Shown here: piece by piece, positions 26,801-37,269 of the stretch
Layout of the letters: each line of letters opens with the position of its first letter
Position numbering within the stretch: the stretch's first letter is position 1
Assembly (NCBI RefSeq): GCF_902459465.1
Contig: NC_047062.1
Location: forward strand, 4,094,501-4,158,500
Origin: Asterias rubens
Taxonomy: Eukaryota > Echinodermata > Asteroidea > Forcipulatida > Asteriidae
Reading direction: 5' to 3'
DNA: 64,000 bases
Notes under the pieces: model-generated
The model's database searches: none
The model's input: the letters and a program-made list of their open reading frames with translations, nothing else
What the model was told of the DNA's origin: nothing
Made by a program: the position numbers and the translations under genes

Positions 26801-29800
26801 TTGCGGTAACACCATGTAATGCAGGGCTGTATGCTTCGTTTTTGAAAGGGCAAGGGCACCAAGGCATTTTCTCTTTGGCAAAGGGCACCCTATGAGGAAA
26901 TTGTAAATTTCTACTGGAGCATTTCAAGGGCACCAAGGCAATGACAAGGGGCAACGGAGGCAATTGCCTCCGTTGCCTCCGTGAAGTATCAGGCCTGGTA
27001 TTGACTATCTCTAAATGACTTTGGGTGGTTCTAAAAAGAACCGTTGGTTTAACTCGACGCTTCAATCAGTATGCTCTGATCATCATTTAACTCTTTTTTT
27101 TTTTCTTTTTTTTTTTCTTCTCCAGAAGATGACCAGAGCATACTGATCAAAACGTTGAGTTGAAACCAACAAATCTTTTCAGAACCGTCCACCCCAACTC
27201 CTTTCCATATTGATTTCCATCATGCAAAGTTTCAAATCCTACTCACATGTACGTTGTGCACAGGGTAAATTTACTCCGCATTGCTGGAGCGGAAAGTAAT
27301 TATAATTTGCTATAACCTGGAAGTTGTTTAAAGCAAATTTGGAAAACATTCCGCTTCATGTTTTTGAGCCACATAAATTATTCTTAAAGGTTCCGTGGGT
27401 TTCTGTAAGGTAAATATAGCTACACACACAGGGAAGTTGTAGGAAGCTTACCATTCCTGTGCGATACGTAGCAGACACGGAGCCTTTTGCACATCAAGTA
27501 CAACTTATGATTAGCACTCATTTGTGTTTGAGCAGGCCGCATAAATTATTCTTAAAGGTTCCGTGGGTTTCTGTCAGGTAAATATAGCTACACACACAGA
27601 GGGAAGTTGTAGAAAACTTACCATTCCTGTGCGATACGTAGCAGACACGGAGCCTTTTGCACACTGAGTACAATTAATGATCAGTACCCCTCTTTGGGTT
27701 GCTTCCTTGATTGCTTGGATGAGATCTACCCTTTCATCTGGGCCATTTCCCACCCCGTAGGTCTGCATTACAACTCCTTTTAATGGCGGGCTCAGGAAGG
27801 CCTCAACCTGGGAGAAGGTGGAGAAGGTAATGAATGACCAAGTAGGAAAAACCAGGCATGATAATTAGTTAATGGTCTATGGGAAAAGGTAGAAAATCTT
27901 ATTGAGTAAAATGGCTAACTTTACACGTACAAATGGTACAGCCTTTCACATATTTTTCTGGCTATTTAACAACGATTTTTCTGATGAAAAAAAAATGGAA
28001 ATCAGATCAAATAAGGACAAAAATCTGAAAAACAGAACAGGCAAACAAAATATAATGAGCCTTTCAGTAAATGTACTACCATTCTGATTCTAAATTGTCC
28101 ACAGAATTTTGTTTTTTATTGATAAATAGCACCAGAGACACAACTTTTCAATGTCGTTACTCATGAGTAGATAATGAACAGTGCTGAACCATTTGAAGGT
28201 TCGCTTTGTTTCATAATTTGTTACTCCTGCCAAGAACAAAGCTTCTAAAACTTGTTTTAAATAGATACTACATTTGTTAAAGAACATTGTTTGGGTTTTA
28301 CCCATACACCAATGTATGTTTAAGCACTGCATACTGTGGCCTAGCGATAGCGGTTAACAGCACAGGACTCAAGCTCTGGTGTTTCTGATTAGCAGATGTT
28401 TGTAATGATGTCAACTTGACACTCAGATAATAATGAACTTTCTTGGATACAGTTAAGTCTGGTACTGTGGAATTAGTGGTGATTTTTATTCAACTCAATT
28501 AAGTTCAATAGATTATTTCCACATAGTTTACACATGCAGGCATCATCCAAAAAGCCGAGGCTTAACAATATCAATTCTCGATAATGAGAATTACGGATTT
28601 ATTTTAAACACATGTCATGACCCGGCGAAACGTGCGAAAACAAGGGTGGGTTTTCCCGTTGTTTTCTCCCGACTCCGGTGACCGATTGAGCCTAAATTTT
28701 CACAGGTTTGTTATTTTATATAGAAGTTGTGATACACGAAGTGTGAGCCTTGGACAATACTGTTTACCGAAAGTGTCCAATGGCTTTAATACATCAAAGA
28801 TGGGGGTCGATGACGCGTATTGCAATGCATCTATACAAAACAAAACACGATAAACAGTTAACTGTAGAATAAAAGAATAATTAATTTACCGTTTCCTTTG
28901 TGATACCCGGGAAGAGCCTGAGGAGACCCACTTGGCTCTCCATGCTGGAGTGAACGTTAAGACTCTCCAAGGTGTTTGGACGGAAGATGTTTCCCCATTC
29001 AACTGAGCAAAGAGAACACAATATTAGCATCATGCAACTAGTAAAACAAAGAAGGAGTGGAGAGAAATAGATTAACCAGAGAACACTTTTGTGGAAATTG
29101 AAATTTCTTAAAATTGATCCCTGAAATAGACCAATCCATTAAAGACCTGGTTGAACGAAAATGTCAAATCGTGAACTTTGCAGAATTCCATTTAAAATAT
29201 TTTCAATGAATAAGGAAATCGAGTCATATGATTATAAATAGATTTTGATTGTGTAAAAAAACAATCATTTCGAATACCCTTATCCAGCGCTTTTCTGAGA
29301 GATTTGCGAAAACCCCCATTACGTAATCAATCTCAAAACTTCATAGTTGGGAGCTCCAATTTGTAAAGCCGCTTTGTTGCAGCGTGGAGGTATAACAAAG
29401 CAAACTCCCACAAATGAAGTCAGCGGCATTGTCCTTTGACGCGCGCTCTCAACGGCAGAAGGTTGGGGCAGAACCTTTAGGTTGGGGCCAGATTTTTTAA
29501 TCGATAATTACAAACAATTCAGATTTGTACACATATCAAAATTACATTAAAATGGTCAACAAGTGCATTATAAACAAGTTAAAATACCATTTCCTTTAAA
29601 AACATTCCGCTCAGGTAGCTGTTTAATCCCTGCCCCATTATGTATTGACCAATCACAACCCATTGCACAACCAAAAGTCTGACAAATTCAGGTCCCACAT
29701 GTGTGCGCGTATGCTTGGCGCGTGCGGCAGAGTTGTGCAGAATGGCATTGGAGAGGCTCACGTGTTCTTGCTCACACGTGCGCCATGGGCGGAGCCTAAT

Positions 29801-32800
29801 GGATCGGTCTATATTATGACATGTTTAATAGGTATGGGTAATTTGTTTCATAGTTGTCATCTTGACACTGAGAAACATAACAAACTTTCTTGGGGTGGAT
29901 TTCACATAGTTAAAACTCGTATTATCTCAAGTGAGGACGACTTAAATGTCCTAAAGTTAGTTTTAAGTTAGGACTAGTGCTACATCTTTGTGAAATCGAC
30001 CCAACCAGTAAGTATATTATGCAGAGTTTATGTGAGTTAACTGAACTCATTAAATAAACTTCTAGTAGTATTTATTCAAATAATACACAAAGGTCACCTT
30101 TCATCAACGATACTTGATTGTTGTTTTCTTTGTTAACAAACAAAATAACAAACACATAATTCACTACTTACCTACTATATTGACTGCCATTGAGACCAGT
30201 GGTGGGAAGTTTAGCGAATCAAAGCAGTGGAAACTTTCACATGACACTTTGGCACTGCGATTGCCTCGATAGAGTTTATCATTGAAGTATAAAGTCACCT
30301 AAAAAAAGAAATACGTTAAAATATTCAGACTGATCCAAACAAATTTGTAACAAACTAGACACGTAGTGTTTAGCAAGATAAGCACGCGAAACACAATTCA
30401 TAGCTATTAGTAACAGTACGTAATCTATTTCTAAGCGCGCACGCAGGTACACACAACCCACGCGCATCAAACAGATTCTTCACAAAGTTTTTGAAAGTGT
30501 CTATAATTGTATTTTTTTAACATTTAATAAGAAGAAAAAAAGGGCACTTATGAATGGGAATAAAAGAACAGTGACTCGTTCTTAAACGTCCGTTTAAAAC
30601 TTTGCAGGGTCGTTGCCCTATGACCCCAGCGTTCGTGGCCAAGCAGTCACTGTTCACTGGGCTGAAGCTCGAGTGATGTCAGAGTGGGTTTGGGTCCCAG
30701 TGAAAAATGTCCTTTTAAAGCACGACATTGATTGATCTGCCATTCAAATGGGATGTAAAGCCAAAGGTTCCGCAGATTGTGTCCGCGTATTGTGTAACAG
30801 CCTGCGTATTGTGTTACATTTGCCATAGAACCCAAATACATTATTTATTAACACCTGCACACCAAATATATTGGTACCTCACCATACAAAGCCTCAAATC
30901 GCATTAAAACCCAATTACACTTATTGTGAAGAGAAGAGGCTCACCCAGTTGTTTCTGGTATGGTTTGTTAGCTGCACATTGCCTTGCATGCCTTTACAAG
31001 ACGCCGTACAATTTGGTCTCTTAATTCAAAATAACCCTGTGCACTCATCTTAGTGTAGAGTGCTCTGGGACACCAGCCTTTGGTATAACGTTTCCAGTTA
31101 AACAAGTAGGAGTTGAAACTTTGCATGGTCATAGGAGTATATTCAGGTGCGGTTTGAGGTTTATGTGTAATCTCTTTTTAACCCTTCCATGTGTTGACAA
31201 AAAACGTCATCTCCCTGCATGAGACCCACTGTAGTTTTGCTGCGCTCAGGAAAATCTTAATAAGTCTGGGTAAATTCCCAACACCTTTCAGAGGGTAAAG
31301 GTTTAAATTGGCCAAAAAAAAACATATAAATATATATATATTTGCTAATAATCTCGGATTTAATCTATTTTATAAAAAAAAAATTGAAAAAAAAAAAAAT
31401 GTCTGTCCTCAGATTTTAGTTTTATTCTCGCTAATAAAAGCCAAAAAGGTACAGTAAGGGTTGGTTGGAGTAAACAACTGCTATGCACAGCAACGGACAC
31501 TCTAAAGGTTTTGCTAAAATAGCATTGAAATAATTTCCTTCCAAAACACACCACCAAAAAGTCCCATCATGGCTCTACAGCTTTGTACACAATGGGACAG
31601 CCCTGACCACCAGGTGTGCAATCAACCACTACATGACCACTGGATTAGCATGGCCACTCAACTTTGGCAGTTTGTTTTATGAAGGTATGAAGTTGGATTG
31701 CACAGAAGCCCGAGTTTTTTAAATTAGTATTAGTAAAGTTATGCACAAAAATGCAAATAAGGGCAGTGAAACACAGTGGCACTGTCTCAGGGGAGGGTTA
31801 AATAGTGTTGGTTTGGAGAACCATTGGTTGACAGATTACACCAAAATTACTTGAACATGTCAGGCCTGGAATTTAACTCAGGACACAGAGGGCATGGCTT
31901 CCGTTACCCCTTGTCTATGGCCCTGTCGCCCCTTCAAAAGTTTCCCATGGATTTTCCAATGGAAGTGCCCTTTGCAAAATGAAAGTGGCCTTGCTCTTTC
32001 ACAGACGAAATTCCAGGCCTGACATGATGTAGACAGTACGTCACCTGAAATTGTCTACAAGTCTCACCTCAGGAATGACATAATGCCCTGCAATGTAGAT
32101 GGCTCCGAGCATGTTGTCTCTGCCATCGCTACGAAGCTCCGGCAGTGGAACCTGAGCGCCGGTGAGTATGACCGGCTTACCAAGGTTCTCCAGCATGAAT
32201 GACAGGGCTGACGAGGTATACGCCATGGTGTCCGTACCATGGAGGATAACAAATCCATCATACATCCTGTAGTATCTGCCGATGTCCTCGGCCATCTCGA
32301 CCCAATCTGAAATGTTCAGGTTGCTGGAGTCTTTCAGAATGCTGTACTCGTGGATATCGTAGATCACACGATGGCGCCCTTTTGACAAGCTGTAGTGTAA
32401 ATATTTGGGAACACATTTTAATACTGAATATTTCAAAGAATGGTTTACTATGTTTTTGTCAACTTGCCTAATGGTCGGTGTTGTATTTTGTTTGAAGTTG
32501 TCATTGTTTCTCCAGACAAAGGGTTTGCCCAGAACCCATGTGAGACCGCTTGGTAATGGTCAAGTACCAAAATTTTGTTGCAGTGTTTTTTTATTTAGCT
32601 GAACAGCTGAATACTTGCATGGCTGAATGCAATTTTATATGGGGGACTGGGTCCGGTCCTAGTATATAAGCCACTAAGCTTGGGCGATATCGATTTATTT
32701 TATTCACGATATATCGCCGACAATATATCGCGATATTCGATATAATCGCGATTAATTAAATTTTACATAATCAGTCTTTAAACTCCCAGTGAAAGTTGTG

Positions 32801-35355
32801 GAAGAGACAGTCATAGCATTAGAGAGGTGTTCTAATGACCTATTCTTCTGGTTTTACTCCAAACCTATGGGTTGCAAGATGTCTCAGCTAGGAAATACAT
32901 CGCGATATTGCGATACTTAGTCAATATCACGATATATCGCGATATATCGATATTTCGATTAAAACCAAATTGATCCGATATCGAAAAGCGTTTCCAAATT
33001 AGTATCGCGATATTCGATAATATCGTGGTATCACCCAAGCTTATAAGCCACTGCTGATTTTTGTTTTATTACAGAATAAAAAGTGGAATTTCCAACTCCA
33101 AATAAATCAAGCAAAATAAAAAGTACAAACAATGTTATAGTCTCTTCTTCCAACCTTAGCAGAGCCTTAGGAAAAGAGGTGAGCAGAAAAGAGTGCTCAG
33201 CAATAAAAAGTACTTACGGCAAAGCAAAAGGTTTTTCTGCCATTTCTGGAGTTTGTTCCAGTTGACATGCATACTCTTCATCATGCAGCATGGTTAGGGA
33301 GCGCACAAGTTTATGCATGTAACCTGGTTTGGACACATAAACTACACAACGAAAAAGAAAAAATCATACAATTTTCAGCTTTATTTATTTCACTGTCATA
33401 AATCAAGCAAAGCCAAACATAATTGGTGTGAATCCCATACACCCAAAATCAGAGTGATATGCTCCTAGGTCTCAGGGAAAGTACTAAGTGTGTGGTGAAA
33501 TCAGTGTAACTGTATAATCCTTATTCCTGATGCAAAATGCACTCTTTATCTCATGTTAAAGAAATGTTAACAAAAGTTTATACACACCCACGTGATGCGC
33601 TCTCCACCAATAGGAATAGCAAAACTATCTGAGGTATTTTATGAATAATGCTTTATTCAGGCATATCAGTGATCGAACAAATAAAACACTTTTTTTTTGT
33701 TTTAAAATACACAAGAAATCTAAAAATATAAAAAAAGTAAAATGATACACAAATACGCCAACAGCGTTTGATGCCCCTACTTGAAGAGAGAGACATTAAC
33801 AAGTTAAAAAAGGTGCAACGGAGGGCAACCAAAATTGTTCCATCTTTAAAGTCACCTGGAAATAGATTTTTTTTTTTTCAAACATAAGAGTATATGCTTA
33901 CGAACAATAAAACAATTTTTTTAGTAATTGTTTGTCACGATTTATATTTTTAAAAAATATATAAAGTTGTTTGGGGGGCTGACTCCGCCTACCCCTTTTG
34001 TGACATCAATCGAGGCAGACTTTGCCTGCAATGCGTATAGTAAACACACGTGCAAAGTACATGTACGTCCAAGTCGTGAGTTGGTACGTTTCAAAAAGAG
34101 TTTTTCTTCATTCAGCAGCAATACACCTGGTCGGCAATGCCGGAAAACCAAAAAAATCTTTTTTTGAAACGTACAAACTCACGACTTGGTCCGTACATGT
34201 ACTTTGCAATTGTGTTTACTCTACGCATTACAGGCAAAGTCTGCCTCGATTGACGTCACGAACAGCGCCCTCTCGGGTCGGGGTCTACTCTTAAATTTGT
34301 AAATAACATAAGAACTGATTTTTTAAAACCTTAGTTAACTGTTTATTCACATTCCACTCATCAAAACACATATATTAGTGACAAAAGCTTTATTTTGAAA
34401 AATACCACTTCCAGGTGACTTTAAGGGATTTGCCATATGAAACAAGGCTGCTACTCCTCGATCTCCCAACGCTTGCCTACAGAAGATTGCGGGGTTCCAG
34501 GATGTCCATCCAGATAAGCTATTTGACATGTCAAGAAATGTAAAGGGTCTAAGGGGCCATGATCTGAAGATAAACAAGGAACGTAGTACAACTAGAATTC
34601 GTCAGAACAACTTCACACAGAGAGTCTGTAATGTTTGGAACAAACTACCAGCTGCAGTTGTTCATTCTCATTCAACTATTACATCTTCAAAAATGGCATT
34701 GATGAGTACCTCACCAAAAACATTGACATGTACAGTTTTGCAGGATGTTCACCACAGGATATATGGAAATATTAAGTTCATTCATGTCTGCTCTCACATT
34801 TGACTTTGCTACTTCCATTGCATTCAGTACTTTTGCAGTAAGTTTTGTGTGAATATCATATGTTATGCAGAGCCCGAATCTACAGGTAAACAGGTAAACA
34901 GATAAATATTCCAAATATTTTATTTTAATAATACACAAATATATAAATAGGAAGAACCAAAACAAATATTACGATTATACAATACAATACAATACAATAA
35001 TACAATGGGTTTTTATTTATAGCGCCACTTTAATTTTCATTTAGACCTACAACAATTTAGAGGTTACAAATTGAAATTATTTGTACCAAGGATGAACCTT
35101 CATGTTTGTACAGAGTATACTCTTCTTTATTTTTTTAAAGACATTCTACTCACCACCATTTTCTTTATACATGCCAATTGTTCCCCCTGCGTACAATACG
35201 AGTACTCGGGACTCAGTCTCTTCCACCACGCCGTCAATTTGGTTGCTGGCCGACCTCCGGGGCTTCGGCCTGACTGGCGCGCGAATGGGACCGCCGGCTC
35301 CGTCGTTGGACGTCCCCATCGCAAGTCTTCTCACGTTCAAATTGGCCCCATTCAT
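17816..35355 (-). CDS. ASPG: Asparaginase / 60 kDa lysophospholipase with C-terminal ankyrin repeats
   Basis: Twelve exons, all in phase: 35355-35154, 33341-33218, 32389-32068, 30298-30172, 29002-28890, 27807-27622, 26505-26269, 23924-23829, 23043-22880, 20458-20372, 19757-19658 and 17974-17816 (TAG), giving 638 aa. An in-frame TGA lies eight codons before the ATG. Residues about 50-415 form a cytosolic type I L-asparaginase domain (asparagine to aspartate plus ammonia; the animal family is also reported to have lysophospholipase/PAF-acetylhydrolase activity). The first catalytic Thr is T59 in YAGGTIG, the Thr-Asp pair is T161-D162 in HGTDTMA, and the probable triad Lys is K233 in RGNRSAK. 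Residues 438-638 are ankyrin repeats. The order matches human ASPG (about 573 aa); the extra length is partly a basic, Pro/Arg-rich N-terminus before residue 50. All catalytic motifs are present and no exon is broken. Introns hold minisatellites, MITEs, LINE fragments and two partial exon copies. Confidence 0.93.
18741..19110. repeat. 62-bp minisatellite, six near-identical units
   Basis: Units begin at 18741, 18803, 18865, 18927, 18989 and 19051 with AAATAAACAGTGCTTATATA. The unit contains AGTGCTTATATAGCGCT and AAAGCACT, resembling SINE/LINE 3' tails in this window. It lies in the last ASPG intron. Confidence 0.95.
19887..20096. mobile_element. MITE family D copy (GGGCCCAATTTCATGGCTC ends)
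   Basis: Left end AGGGCCCAATTTCATGGCTC, right end GAGCCATAAAACTGGGCCC; interior rich in TTCTGCACTTAC-like repeats. Related copies at 55241-55493 and 55860-56672. Lies in an ASPG intron. Confidence 0.7.
20776..21317. mobile_element. MITE family C copy
   Basis: TTAA-bounded, starting AGTCACCTGGAAACAG; the right end AGTGACTT has lost the CCAGG block. Same body as 33846-34424. Lies in an ASPG intron. Confidence 0.85.
21731..22118. mobile_element. MITE family A copy, complete
   Basis: TTAA at both edges; ends AGGCAATGGACACTATTTG and CAACAGTGTCCACTGCCT. Palindrome centre TTTAGAACTTGAGGTCTC. Lies in an ASPG intron. Confidence 0.88.
22215..22372 (-). mobile_element. tRNA-derived SINE (type 2), inverted, 5' part
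   Basis: The reverse complement has TGGCCGAAGGGTTAAGAGCAC, AGCTC-like and TCTGxTxAGCAGAGTGTGGG blocks plus GACACTTGTGTCCTTGAGCAA, matching the SINE at 38527-38938. The tRNA-like head resembles a Leu/Ser class tRNA. Confidence 0.65.
22379..22800. repeat. 60-bp minisatellite, about seven units
   Basis: Units of 60 bp begin near 22381, 22441, 22501, 22561, 22621, 22681 and 22741 with TCCATAGAGTAGACATTCAT. One base (gcatac to gcagac) differs in the 22501 unit. The last unit is altered where it meets 22780. It lies in an ASPG intron about 80 bp from the donor of exon 9. Confidence 0.95.
23128..23488. mobile_element. MITE family B copy, complete
   Basis: TTAA-bounded palindrome with ends AGGAACACGTTGCCTTGG and CCAAGGCAACGTGTTCCT, and inner arms TAACACGGTCGGCC / GGCCGACTGTGTTTG. 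Lies in an ASPG intron. Confidence 0.9.
24000..24312 (+). mobile_element. Possible non-LTR retrotransposon 3' end
   Basis: Ends in GTGAAATAAATGTATCTGAAATGAAATG, a run typical of LINE 3' tails. There is no coding part, so the assignment is weak. Confidence 0.3.
24409..24830 (+). mobile_element. Type 2 SINE with heptamer run and inserted sequence
   Basis: tRNA-like start GTGGCCGAGCGGTCTAAATC and CAAGCTCTGGTG, then a run of TTTCAGG (24465-24494), then sequence like an inverted LINE tail, then SINE body again (GACACTTGTGCCCTTGAGAAAGGCAC at about 24616). It is interrupted, not intact. Confidence 0.55.
25218..25340. repeat. Repeat family E copy
   Basis: TTGCGGTAACACCATGTAAT through GGTTTAACTCGACGTTTC and CAGTATGCTCTGATCGTCTTC. 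A second copy, interrupted and palindromic, is at 26799-27215. Confidence 0.6.
25430..25860 (+). mobile_element. CR1-like LINE 3' fragment
   Basis: A decayed frame reads like the C-terminal end of LINE ORF2: a segment with SPLYL and ELVHSHN, then [19 protein letters not shown], then a match to the usual ACFQKASKDIS-type ending. It is followed by a short 3' UTR with GAGCGCGACATAAATGCTTCGTATTATTATT, a typical CR1 tail. The tail directly abuts a copy of ASPG exon 7, and both recur at 26101-26459. Confidence 0.6.
25860..26050 (-). pseudogene. Partial duplicate of ASPG exon 7 (3' part with donor)
   Basis: Near-identical to 26269-26459 with a constant 409-bp offset, including the AAG|GTATAA donor. 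One coding difference was noted (Val for Ile in KLIRAVV). The copy lacks the first 46 bp of the exon and its acceptor; the sequence changes abruptly at 26051. It belongs to a 359-bp duplication (25692-26050 and 26101-26459) that also includes the LINE tail. Likely an unused exon remnant. Confidence 0.85.
26799..27215. repeat. Repeat family E copy, palindromic and interrupted
   Basis: 26799-26820 and about 27003-27085 match 25218-25340. The piece 26821-27002 is an insertion with GGGCACCAAGGCA and CAGGCCTGG blocks (compare 31850-32025). At 27120-27215 the unit returns inverted (CAGAGCATACTGATCAAAACG). A pyrimidine run fills the hinge at 27092-27120. Confidence 0.6.
27452..27513 (-). pseudogene. 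Partial duplicate of ASPG exon 6 (3' end with donor)
   Basis: Part of a direct repeat of about 145 bp (27372-27517 and 27540-27685). It repeats the last 50-60 bp of exon 6 (coding for the [13 protein letters not shown] end) and its donor, changed to GTAAGC. No acceptor is seen, and small indels suggest it is not used. Confidence 0.8.
28330..28405 (+). mobile_element. tRNA-like SINE head fragment (type 2)
   Basis: TGGCCTAGCGATAGCGGTTAACAGCAC and CAAGCTCTGGTGTTTCTGATTAGCAGA match the head of the SINE at 38527-38938; the body is missing. Confidence 0.6.
28612..28790. repeat. Half-element related to MITE family A (variant end)
   Basis: Sister of 9285-9465, ending GTGTCCAATGGCTTTAA. Located in the ASPG intron before exon 6. 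Confidence 0.65.
30630..30850 (+). mobile_element. Decayed type 2 SINE
   Basis: GTTCGTGGCCAAGCAGTCAC, AGAGTGGGTTTGGGTCCCAG and ATGGGATGTAAAGCC blocks appear in SINE order. Located in an ASPG intron. Confidence 0.5.
31850..32025. mobile_element. Short palindromic repeat with CAGGCCTGGAATTT ends
   Basis: The left end GTCAGGCCTGGAATTT is mirrored by AAATTCCAGGCCTGAC near 32020; the interior shares blocks with 26821-27002 and 5585-5745. It ends about 45 bp from the ASPG exon 3 donor. Confidence 0.65.
32676..33042. mobile_element. MITE with AAGCTTGGG(C/T)GATA ends and 10-bp target duplication
   Basis: Inverted ends AAGCTTGGGCGATATCG and TATCACCCAAGCTT. Both sides carry ATAAGCCACT (32666-32675 and 33043-33052). 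The interior is dominated by ATATCGCGATAT-type palindromes. Located in an ASPG intron. Superfamily uncertain. Confidence 0.85.
33780..34700 (+). mobile_element. LINE ORF2 C-terminal fragment split by a MITE
   Basis: 33780-33845 reads [18 protein letters not shown]; after the MITE (33846-34424), 34425 onward reads [20 protein letters not shown], and about 34570-34680 reads [20 protein letters not shown]. These are typical C-terminal motifs of CR1/RTE-like reverse transcriptase proteins. Frames are broken in several places. Located in ASPG intron 1. Confidence 0.75.
33846..34424. mobile_element. MITE family C copy, complete
   Basis: TTAA-bounded, ends AGTCACCTGGAAATAG and ACTTCCAGGTGACT; long internal palindrome around 34110-34165 with GTACATGTACTTTGCA arms. 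Inserted within the LINE fragment. Confidence 0.92.
34970..35030. repeat. ATACA microsatellite and inverted SINE/LINE tail
   Basis: ATACAATACAATACAATAATACAATG followed by TTTTTATTTATAGCGCCAC, a motif also seen at other SINE tails here. Confidence 0.5.
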
Positions 35356-37269
35356 GATTTGATTTGTGCTTCCCAATCAACGACTGGAAGTGGAATTAGT
35401 TTCTCACATTAGTTAGTAATATTTGAGTTGTATTCGTAATGTAACACAGGCAGGCGTGGATGCTGAAGAAGAATGATGGCAATGATGATGCCGCTGTTTT
35501 TCGCTAAGAGAACATGGTACATGTCTTAGCTAACCCTTGACCTTCCATTACAGAAAAAGAGGTGCGTCACAAAATACGCCATGTGATTGGTCAACGTCCA
35601 TTTCGCTGGTGGTTGTGTGTGGGTGTGGGGCGGGAGGGGGGGGGTGTAAAGGAGAACCGTAGGAGGTCCTGATTTCGAGGTGTCCCTAAAATCGTGGCAA
35701 ATCTTTTACCTCTCTGTGCGCGATGTAAACAGTCCATAGATAGATATTGTGTGGTTTTATTTGCCAAGCAAAGAGTCTCCTCTCCCTTGACCAAAACTTA
35801 GGAACATGTAAGGCTCCACTGGTTATTTGCTCTCGTAAATGCAAAAAGTTTGGTATTTTAGGCATTTCTACAAGGTACAAAAATATGTCATAATGTTGAG
35901 GCCATATACAAATATTTGCCCACCGAAAACGTTTCATCAAACACTATTTCAATTCACAATTCACGATGATCAAATCATGTGACTGAATATTTTGCTGAGC
36001 ATTTTGGAAAAAAAATACCGAGGCTTAAAGAAGCCATGTGCCTTATATCATTTTCTAATATTTTTTGAGATTTTTATTTTGTAACCCTCATATCAATACT
36101 ATTATTAATATTAAAATTTAAACATCAGCTTGTTGATTCAATTATCACTGTTTATTTATACGCTTTATTATAAATATTAAGAACAAAAATATTTAAAAAA
36201 TAAATAAAAATCAGATTTGGAAGCCAGTAATTATTCACACTTTTTATATTTTTTATATTTTTGTATTTTTTGCAAGTTTCCATGGTAATTTAAAAAATTT
36301 ATTATACAAAAAAATTTGAATAAAATGAAGGCAACTGCTGGCTATACAGTCATACACAGAGTCTCAAAGAACACTTGTAGTCACTACAGATGTTTCTTCC
36401 ATGTATGGCTTCACCGGGAAACCATACTTTCTCATTTGCCGTGAAAACTGGAAAAACTCAAAACAAATGGGGCCAGTTGAAGTCATCGAATATCGGTGTG
36501 TGGTTTGAACATTTCAATGTTCATCAAGTTTTAATACATGTTTGCATACTTAATATTAACAAATGAAGATAATTAGGGCATCGGTTGATATATGGCATCA
36601 TTATTTTTTTTTCAAATTCAAAGAAAAAGGCATAATAGCGTGAAAACTGGTAAGCAGAGGATATAAGAGAGAGAGAAGGGGGGGGGTGCGTCCTCCCCCA
36701 ACACTTAAGAAGCATGCAGTATCCGAAATTATATGCACCGCCCAGCTGACCAAAAGCATAGGCATAGCATGAGGCATAGTCTGATTCTATGTAATTTCAT
36801 ACGTTTTGCATTTATGTGTAAATTAATGTTTATTCGTTGTTTAAATTGAATAGCTTTATATCACCCCTCCCTTTAAGCTTGGATAGACAGGCCTTTGGGT
36901 CACAGTGTTTTAGTACACTTTTGTCTATCCTGGCCGGCTTAAATTGGTGATGGTGTTTTTTGGTTCCTGTTTTTGTCTGATTCTGTTGTTTTGTCATATT
37001 CTTGTTTTCTAATAATATGTCTGGAGATGTTCTTTGTTTTTTGTGTTGTTGTTGCAAATTATTGCAAACTTTTTGAAGAAGACAAAATTGATTGCGTCGA
37101 AAATAGGGTGAAAATAGAGGGCGTCCTAACCAACAGGCCGAAAAGAGAAAGAACCTTGTTTGCTGTGTGTGCGTGTGTGATGTGGTGAATTGTGTGCACG
37201 CAAAATGCACCATGACCAACTCGTTCGTTTCTGAAAAAGCGTCCATCCATATTGGAGTAAAATAACGAA
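35356..37269. other. Head-to-head intergenic region (ASPG / FLYWCH gene)
   Basis: The 1.9 kb between the divergent start codons should hold both promoters and 5' leaders. An inverted CCAAT box (GATTGG) lies near 35586 and a G-rich run at 35620-35645. A further purine-rich run (GAGAGAGAGAAGGGGGGG) is at 36670-36687. No TATA box was assigned and no additional gene was seen. Confidence 0.45.
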
